Assembly (NCBI GenBank): GCA_050732935.1
Contig: JBOHRW010000184.1
Coordinates: 1-11,062, forward strand
Direction: 5' to 3'
Source: DASRVA01 sp050732935
GTDB taxonomy: Bacteria; Gemmatimonadota; Gemmatimonadetes; JACCXV01; JAHWKZ01
DNA: 11,062 nucleotides
Made by a program: the position numbers and the translations under genes. Shown piece by piece: positions 6,793 to 11,062 of this stretch (within the stretch, counting starts at the first letter, position 1; each line of letters begins with the position of its first letter). The notes below the pieces were generated by a model, which did no database searches, was not told the origin of the DNA, and saw only the letters and a program-made list of their open reading frames with translations.

Positions 6793-7257
6793 ATGAGAGA
6801 CTGTCTCGCAACGGAGCTTCCCGGGCTGGTCGAGCGCCTGCGGACCGAGCTCGGCTCCACGCTGGTCACCGTCTGTCTCTTCGGCTCCCAGGTGGAGCGC
6901 TTCCAGCCGGATCGCGACGTGGACCTGATCGTGGTCTGGGAGGGGGCACCCGAGCGGCGAAGGGGGCGGAGTGAGAGGATCCGGGCGGCGGCCCGTTGGG
7001 TGAGCCCCGATCTCGAAGCTTGGCTCTCCCCGATCGTGCTGACTCCCGAAGAGGCTCGACGGTTCAAGCCCTACTATCTGGGACTTCTCGGCTGCCACCT
7101 GCTGCTCTACGACCGCGGCGGCTTCTTCGCCGGCGTCCTGGACCGCCTCCGGGCGCGACTGGATGAGCTCGGAGCCCGCCGCCTCATCGACCCGGACGGG
7201 TACGAGTACTGGGACCTGGCTCCCGATTGGCAACCCGGTGACGAGGTCATTGTTTGA
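6793..7257 (+). CDS. MNT-type nucleotidyltransferase (putative antitoxin of an MNT/HEPN pair)
   Basis: The 154-residue protein has the minimal nucleotidyltransferase signature. Gly31-Ser32 lie in LFGSQVERF and the metal-binding pair Asp42 and Asp44 in PDRDVDLIVV (39-48); Asp73 or Glu75 in SPDLEAWLSPIVL is a candidate third carboxylate. In MNT/HEPN modules the MNT partner neutralises the HEPN RNase, in characterised cases by transferring AMP to a tyrosine on it. That role is inferred here from the adjacent HEPN gene. The start at 6793 is chosen because the fold begins right after it; an in-frame ATG at 6652 would add 47 residues that lack family character and lie over the minus-strand debris. 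An AGGAGGA lies about 20 nt upstream and AAAGGA about 11 nt upstream, so the ribosome site is only fair. The stop overlaps the next start. Confidence 0.82.
   Translation: MRDCLATELPGLVERLRTELGSTLVTVCLFGSQVERFQPDRDVDLIVVWEGAPERRRGRSERIRAAARWVSPDLEAWLSPIVLTPEEARRFKPYYLGLLGCHLLLYDRGGFFAGVLDRLRARLDELGARRLIDPDGYEYWDLAPDWQPGDEVIV
7243..7257 (+). promoter_or_regulatory. TTGA stop-start overlap and ribosome site joining the MNT and HEPN genes
   Basis: TTG at 7254-7256 starts the HEPN gene and TGA at 7255-7257 ends the MNT gene. GAGG at 7243-7246 lies 7 nt before the TTG. The arrangement implies translational coupling, so antitoxin-type and toxin-type products would be made in a linked ratio. Confidence 0.65.
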
Positions 7258-7727
7258 ACTTCTCGGATCTCGCGCGGGACTATCTGCGGCGAGCCGATTC
7301 CCGAAGGGCGGCCCTGACGACGCTCCATTCGGGCAGTGCATATGCAGATGTCGTGCGCGAATGCCAGGAGGTGACGGAGCTTCTCCTCAAGGGAGCGCTC
7401 CGCTTCGTTGGGGTCGATCCGCCAAAGCGGCACGACGTGGGACCGGCGCTGAAGCGTCATCTCGATCGATTCCCGCAGTCGTGGCAGGACGCGATCGACC
7501 GGATCGTGCGCCATTCGGCCTGGTTGCTGGAACTGCGCAGCCTGGCCTTCTACGGAGACGAGGAGACGGGACGCCCGGCTTCGGAGCTCTTCGATCGTGA
7601 GGAGGCCGAGAAGGCGATGGGGGGGTTGGATGAGCTTCTCGATCTCTATCGTGAATTGGTCGCGGGTGAGAAAAGTCCGGCTCCTGGTCCCCCGGATCCG
7701 CCTCCCCAGCTTGACGTCGGAGAGTGA
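7254..7727 (+). CDS. HEPN domain protein (putative toxin of an MNT/HEPN pair)
   Basis: The 157-residue, mostly alpha-helical protein matches the HEPN domain that accompanies MNT nucleotidyltransferases. SAYADVVRECQEVTELLLKG (28-47) is the typical second helix, PPKRHDVGPALKRHL (56-70) contains the conserved H-D before the third helix, and LRSLAFYGDEE (94-104) precedes the last helix (116-136). Many HEPN toxins are RNases with an R-x(4-6)-H motif near the last helices. Here that place holds R95-x4-Y100 with no histidine, so nuclease activity is doubtful. R18-x6-H25 fits the pattern but lies in the first helix. The start is TTG, supported by GAGG 7 nt upstream and by overlap with the MNT stop. 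The C-terminal tail (140-157) is Pro-rich and probably disordered. A non-toxic partner of the MNT enzyme is an alternative. Confidence 0.78.
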   Translation: MNFSDLARDYLRRADSRRAALTTLHSGSAYADVVRECQEVTELLLKGALRFVGVDPPKRHDVGPALKRHLDRFPQSWQDAIDRIVRHSAWLLELRSLAFYGDEETGRPASELFDREEAEKAMGGLDELLDLYRELVAGEKSPAPGPPDPPPQLDVGE

Positions 7728-7815
7728 GGCGACGGGGGCCAGGGATATGAAAGCCTAAGCGGCCTCGGCTGCGCTCTGCCTGACGCTCGGCTGAATGCCT
7801 GGGCCTTCCGGTAGC

Positions 7816-8005
7816 CTAGCCGTCGCCCCGGACGGCACGCTTCACATCCTCGATTATGCGTCAGGAGATCCTGACGGTCGCTCCGGACGGCAGTATCCAC
7901 CCGCTTGCCGGTGGCGAGGGGGGCGGTCCGAGGGAGTTCCGGCGTCCGGCGGTCTTCGCTCTGTTGGAAGACACGTTCCGGGTCGTAGACGCCGGCAACC
8001 GTCGT
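7816..8005 (+). pseudogene. Frameshifted fragment of a 6-bladed beta-propeller (NHL-like) gene
   Basis: Two frames together spell propeller blades. The first gives LAVAPDGTLHILDYA (7816-7860). The second, from 7859, continues RQEILTVAPDGSIHPLAGGE, then GGGPREFRRPAVFALLEDTF and RVVDAGNRR (to about 8005). The repeats APDGTLHILD and APDGSIHPLAG with GGGPREF and VVDAGN are hallmarks of the blade family seen complete at 9270-10460 (GGGPGEL, IVDPGNGR). The frame change at about 7860 needs a one-base shift. After 8005 a third frame reads VVPEGGVVYLTVSGEPIIVA and ends at a TAG at 8082-8084; whether it belongs is unclear. The signal peptide and most blades are missing, so this is a decayed relic. Its left side is 88 bp after the HEPN gene and its right side faces the insertion-sequence region. 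Confidence 0.65.
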
Positions 8006-8084
8006 CCCGGAGGGGGGCGTCGTCTATCTCACCGTTTCCGGTGAGCCGATTATCGTTGCGGGGCGGTTGGCTCCCGCCAAGTAG

Positions 8085-8331
8085 GAGAATGCGTCCACCG
8101 CTGCGGGGGCGACCTCGTTATTTCCTTCCTGTAGTAGATCAATGATAACGGAATAATAACGCCCGCCTTGTAGACTTCATAGTGCCAGCCGTGCGGATGT
8201 TTGGCAGAGAGGATCCATTTATCCCGGATCCTGCACTGGTGTGATCTGAGGGGATGAAAGAACCGTCCGAATGCCATACGTTATGAGGACTTTCTGGAGA
8301 GAAAACCCTCAGCCACGGAGGCACCCGGACG
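8085..8331 (+). other. AT-richer spacer before the chimeric transposase, with hairpins
   Basis: No gene is supported in this 247-bp stretch. It is visibly richer in A and T than its surroundings (for example around 8135-8160). It holds an AGGATCC/GGATCCT inverted repeat (8210-8216 and 8226-8232, 9-nt loop) and an 8-bp inverted pair ACCGTCCG (8262-8269) / CGGACGGT (8326-8333) flanking 56 bp just before the transposase start. The left end of the IS1380-type element is expected here, but I could not define its terminal repeat. GGAGG at 8317-8321 is the ribosome site of the transposase, 10 nt before its GTG. Confidence 0.4.
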
Positions 8332-9207
8332 GTGAACGCTCATCGTATCGCTTCGCGGCCGCATGTGCAAGGTTGTGCGGCCCCGCTTCGCGTTCGTCAC
8401 AGCACGCATTCGTTGACCGACGCCGCCGGTCTGGTGGTATTCCGCCGGTTGTGGGATCATCTCGGCGTGGGGAGCTGGCTGGACCGCGAGGCCTCGGCGG
8501 TGGGTGGCTGGTATCGGCCGTCGCTGATGGTCGAGGTGTGGGTGGCGCTTCTGTTGTACGGTGGCGAGCGGCTGGACGATCTGGATCTTCTGAGGTCGCG
8601 CGCGGTGGCGCGGTTGTTCGGCTGGGTGAGTGTCCCGGACGCGACGACGTTCGGGCGTTGGCTCAGGCGCGGCGGCGCGGCTCTGGCGGTGGTGCTGGAC
8701 GTGGACTTGACCCGCAACTCCAACCCGGTCCAGCGCTGCCGGGCGCACAAGGTCCGCAACGTCAGCGAGCGGTTGCCCAAGGAGAAGCGGGGCGACGTCA
8801 AGAAGGCGATGCGGGCCGCCTTCCGGCTGGAGGCCGACGAGGGGATCGCCCGGCTCGCGACGCTGGCCTTGTGGCTCGAGCGCGATCACTATCCCGACGC
8901 CGCCGCCAGTCTGCGCGAGGGGCTCGACGAGATGTTTACCTTGCAGCGGCTGGGACTGCCCAGCGCGCTCACGCGCTGCCTGGCGACGACCAACATCATC
9001 GAAAGCCCGCAAGGCGGGGTCCGGGCGCGCAGTGGCCGGGTGACCCACTGGCGTGATCCGGAGATGATCCTGCGCTGGTGCGGGGCGGCATTCCTGGAAT
9101 GTGAGAAGCGCTTCCGAAGAATCGACGGCTATCAGCACCTGTGGGTTCTGGAGGGCAAGCTGCGTGAGATCCAGCAACGGCGCGAGAGCCCGGATCGCGC
9201 GGCATAG
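8332..9207 (+). pseudogene. Chimeric transposase: IS1380-type N-terminus fused in frame to IS256-type C-terminus
   Basis: This 291-residue open frame starts at GTG with GGAGG 10 nt upstream. Residues about 27-127 (LTDAAGLVVFRRLWDHLGVG, then YRPSLMVEVWVALLLYGGER and VPDATTFGRWLRRGG) are the N-terminal part of an IS1380-family transposase, ending just at its first catalytic region (VLDVDLT, 121-127). Residues about 133-291 (VQRCRAHKVRNV, then REGLDEMFTLQRLGL, TTNIIES and FRRIDGYQHL) are the C-terminal part of an IS256-family (mutator-type) transposase. Of the IS256 DDE triad only Glu224 in TTNIIES remains; the IS1380 part keeps at most its first Asp. The join lies at about 8707-8730. The product should be inactive. 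The simplest origin is a deletion or recombination between two neighbouring insertion sequences that happened to keep the frame; a misassembly is the alternative. Confidence 0.85.
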
Positions 9208-9228
9208 AGATGATCACGCCGCCTCAAC

Positions 9229-9252
9229 CTTCAACTGCAGATGGGACACCCC
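9229..9252 (+). repeat. Probable right terminal repeat of the IS256-type element
   Basis: About 20 bp after the transposase stop, CTTCAACTGCAGATGGGACA followed by CCCC has the C-A-A-C...G-G-G-A-C-A-x-C-C-C look of IS256-family ends. No partner repeat is present on the left, because that end of the IS256 element appears to have been lost. Confidence 0.45.
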
Positions 9253-9269
9253 CGTCCTCGCAACTGTCT

Positions 9270-10460
9270 ATGGTTCATCTCTCCCTACTCAAACTCCTTC
9301 CTTTCTTCCTGCTCGCACCGACTGCATGTAAGTGTCCTGGTGGAGATGAGGACTCGATGAGCATAGGCTTCTCGATCGACACTCTTCCCAACGGGGGAGT
9401 TCATGTTCGCAACTCTCCGATTGGCTCATGGGGACAAGAGCCTTGGACCCTGGTGGAGGAGCTGAGGATAGGAAGCGTCCACGCATCAGGTCCGGCGCTC
9501 TTTGGCGAAGTTGCCGGAATCGAGGTTGATGGTTACAGTCGAATTCATGCCCTGGAGCGGCACGCAAAGGAGATTCGCGTGTTCGATTCAACGGGATCGC
9601 ACATTCGCACCTATGCCCGACAAGGAGGGGGCCCGGGCGAACTTAAGGATCCAATTGGGATCGTGAGCGGCCCCGATGAAGAGCTCTGGATTGTTGATCC
9701 GGGGAACGGTCGCTACGCGGTCTTCGATAGCGCCGGGAACTTTCAGAGATCCTACCCACGACGAATCGGTACTTATTCGGTTCCTTGGACCGGTGGATTC
9801 GATGGTGCAGGAAATCTTTACGAGATCGTAACGCTGTTTGTGAGGCAAGAGGGGGGTTTTCAGACACGACACGCGGTCCTACGCTTCGACGACCAACTAC
9901 AGATCCGCGATACTCTGCTCTTGCCAGTGCACAATAATGAGACCTTCACGCTCGAGAATAGCAGTTCTCAAATTAGCGCCACGGTCCCGTTCACCCCAGA
10001 GATCGTCTATGCCGTCAGTCCGGACGGAGACCCGTGGGTGGCGGTCAACGATGAGTTCAAGGTTGCGAAACTGAAGCCCGATGGTGACACGCTCCTCCTC
10101 ATTGAGCGCAAGTACGAATTCATCCCCGTCACGGGCGAGGAGAGAGAAGAGGCCATCGCGGATCTGGAGTGGTTCACCCGGCAAGGCGGAAGAGTCGACG
10201 CCGCCCGTATCCCCGACACGAAGCCAGCGTTCAGCCGATTTGCTGTGGACCTCAAGGGCCGCCTTTGGGTTGTCCCGAATGCAAGCCAAGAAAGCGGAAC
10301 TCTATTCGACGTCTTTGACGCTGGGGGTCGCTACCTCGGGCGACTCCATTCACCGGCCGCCTTTTGGCCCAGGCCCCTCTTCCGTGGCGACTATCTCTAC
10401 GGGCAGGACGTTGACAGCCTGGGCGTTACATACATTGTCCGAGCTCGAATCGTTCGTTGA
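9270..10460 (+). CDS. 6-bladed beta-propeller lipoprotein
   Basis: The 396-residue protein begins with a signal sequence (MVHLSLLKLLPFFLLAPTAC) whose Cys20 is a plausible lipidation site, although the -3 residue is Pro, so export is likely and lipid anchoring only probable. The rest is a series of propeller blades. Examples are EVAGIEVDGYSRIHALERHA, KEIRVFDSTGSHIRTY, ARQGGGPGELKDPIGI, EELWIVDPGNGRYAVFDSAG, YAVSPDGDPWVAVND and KGRLWVVPNA. Such NHL-like proteins are common, often in many copies, in Gemmatimonadota and related phyla; their ligands are mostly unknown. The frame is open from 9210, but those 20 residues are the tail of the insertion sequence, so the start at 9270 is preferred. Third codon positions are much less GC-biased than in the left half, suggesting separate ancestry or relaxed bias. 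Its promoter may lie in the insertion-sequence end, since only 17 bp separate them. Confidence 0.85.
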   Translation: MVHLSLLKLLPFFLLAPTACKCPGGDEDSMSIGFSIDTLPNGGVHVRNSPIGSWGQEPWTLVEELRIGSVHASGPALFGEVAGIEVDGYSRIHALERHAKEIRVFDSTGSHIRTYARQGGGPGELKDPIGIVSGPDEELWIVDPGNGRYAVFDSAGNFQRSYPRRIGTYSVPWTGGFDGAGNLYEIVTLFVRQEGGFQTRHAVLRFDDQLQIRDTLLLPVHNNETFTLENSSSQISATVPFTPEIVYAVSPDGDPWVAVNDEFKVAKLKPDGDTLLLIERKYEFIPVTGEEREEAIADLEWFTRQGGRVDAARIPDTKPAFSRFAVDLKGRLWVVPNASQESGTLFDVFDAGGRYLGRLHSPAAFWPRPLFRGDYLYGQDVDSLGVTYIVRARIVR

Positions 10461-10832
10461 TGAGCGGGAAGAGGTTTGGGTGGATCCGACCGTCAGCGCC
10501 GAGGCAATGAACAGTGCGAGTTTTCCCCGAGACCGGCGGGACGATCGACCCCAGGGAGTTTAACGGCACGATTTACGGCATCGTGAAGGACTAGAGGTAT
10601 TCAGCGTCGTCGTCTTGAAGGTCGAGATGCCGTCTCACGACTTTGCGAATGCCGGCTCCATGTAGTAACTGGATTTCCGACACCGGCCGATGAACCCCGT
10701 ACCCCTGCGCGGGGTTTCGTGTAACGGGCCTGGCGAGATCGCGTACACTGCACGATTCTTGCTTTGGGGGCATTCGTGAGGCGGTCTCTATTCAATGAAG
10801 TTTCGGCGCACAATGGCTAGTGCGGGAGAAGC
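10461..10832 (+). other. Gene-poor spacer with a short coding-like tail
   Basis: No complete gene is supported. At 10514-10594 a frame reads VRVFPETGGTIDPREFNGTI and YGIVKD before a TAG. It is blocked upstream by a TGA, so if real it is only the C-terminal end of a lost gene, family unknown. A hairpin lies at 10693-10716. The rest of the stretch shows nothing I can identify. Confidence 0.3.
10693..10716 (+). terminator. Terminator-like hairpin
   Basis: AACCCCG and CGGGGTT form a 7-bp stem around a 10-nt loop, followed by TCGT on the plus strand. Alternative pairing of CCCC (10702-10705) with the same GGGG is possible. Without a clear T-run it is a weak terminator candidate, in either direction. 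Confidence 0.3.
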
Positions 10833-10836
10833 ATGA
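10813..10836 (+). other. Seven-codon ORF overlapping the next start
   Basis: ATG at 10813 encodes MASAGEA and stops at TGA 10834-10836, overlapping the ATG at 10833 (ATGA). Such an arrangement can couple translation of a leader peptide to the next gene, but in high-GC DNA a seven-codon ORF may be chance. Confidence 0.2.
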
Positions 10837-11062
10837 CCAGCTCCGCTCCCCAAGTCGGACGGGGGTGGATGTGGATCAGCCTCGCACTTCTGGCCTTCCT
10901 GTTGATCGCCGCCACCTGGTGGCGTCTGAACGCGGATGGCGGGGGCGAGGAGGGGCAGAACGTTGCGGCCGGCGCGGCTGGCGAGCCCATACCGGGCGCC
11001 GCGGCCGCGGTCGGCGCAACAGGGAACAGAAGCAACCTCGCCATCCCCGTCGCCATCGACAC
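10833..11062 (+). CDS. Single-span membrane protein of unknown function (partial, 3' end outside window)
   Basis: The frame is open from the ATG at 10833 to the right edge (76 codons plus 2 nt). A short N-terminus (MTSSAPQVGRG) leads into one strongly hydrophobic segment at about 12-29 (WMWISLALLAFLLIAATW). A Gly/Ala/Glu-rich flexible linker follows (33-66), and then the start of a possible folded domain (SNLAIPVAID). This is the look of an inner-membrane-anchored periplasmic protein. GGGAG lies 4 nt before the start, a weak and close ribosome site. The overlapping seven-codon ORF upstream may couple translation. I do not recognise the family. The third codon positions are GC-rich, matching the left part of the window rather than the propeller gene. 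Confidence 0.6.
   Translation, partial: MTSSAPQVGRGWMWISLALLAFLLIAATWWRLNADGGGEEGQNVAAGAAGEPIPGAAAAVGATGNRSNLAIPVAID

Larger units (their letters stand above)
8332..9252 (+). mobile_element. Hybrid insertion-sequence remnant (IS1380 left part, IS256 right part)
   Basis: The span covers the chimeric transposase and a probable IS256-type right end. The left boundary is not resolved and probably lies within 8085-8331. No target-site duplication could be recognised, as expected if the two ends come from different elements. Confidence 0.6.

Noticed and set aside
8271..9056. 261-codon open frame overlapping the transposase
   Set aside because: The overlapping frame at 8332-9207 carries clear transposase motifs, while this one is Arg/Gly-rich without motifs.
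8332..9207. A single intact transposase of one family
   Set aside because: The N-terminal motifs belong to IS1380 and the C-terminal motifs to IS256, and neither part contains a full catalytic triad.
10660..10760. Possible tRNA or attachment site around the CCCC/GGGG hairpin
   Set aside because: No cloverleaf with acceptor, D and anticodon arms could be drawn, and no T-loop consensus or CCA end was found; only a simple hairpin remains.
1..11062. CRISPR array or other tandem repeats
   Set aside because: No regularly spaced repeats were seen anywhere in the window.

Overview
The window is high-GC bacterial DNA, roughly two-thirds G+C by eye in most genes. It encodes envelope proteins: putative lipoproteins, a membrane-anchored patatin and multi-span transporters. 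The 6-bladed beta-propeller lipoprotein and its decayed relatives recall Gemmatimonadota and neighbouring soil or sediment phyla, but no rRNA or other marker gene is present, so this is a guess and not an assignment.

Left part (1-6391), ordinary chromosomal genes: a patatin-like phospholipase (minus, cut by the left edge); a small GlsB/YeaQ-type membrane protein (plus); a PhoA-type alkaline phosphatase lipoprotein (minus, convergent with glsB, 1 bp apart); an AI-2E/PerM-family membrane protein (plus, divergent from phoA); a class I SAM methyltransferase (plus); and an Nramp-like transporter (minus). The genes are mostly single transcription units. Four of them have a TANNNT -10-like hexamer only 7-11 nt before the start codon, which suggests leaderless or nearly leaderless mRNAs. 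A small frameshifted single-span ORF lies between the AI-2E and methyltransferase genes.

Middle part (6392-9269), a plastic accessory region. An MNT nucleotidyltransferase/HEPN pair overlaps by TTGA and looks like a toxin-antitoxin-type module. It is flanked by debris: the end of a beta-propeller gene and an unidentified C-terminus (possibly YcaO-like) on the minus strand before it, and a frameshifted beta-propeller fragment on the plus strand after it. Next comes an unusual transposase ORF in which an IS1380-type N-terminus is joined in frame to an IS256-type C-terminus, followed by a probable IS256-type right end.

Right part (9270-11062): an intact 6-bladed beta-propeller lipoprotein gene with visibly lower GC than the left part starts just after the insertion-sequence end. 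A mostly gene-free stretch with a hairpin follows, then the start of a single-span membrane protein cut by the right edge.

I see no convincing novel multi-gene system. The items most worth checking are the chimeric transposase, the MNT/HEPN pair with a degenerate catalytic motif, the repeated beta-propeller debris around mobile DNA, and the leaderless promoter pattern.
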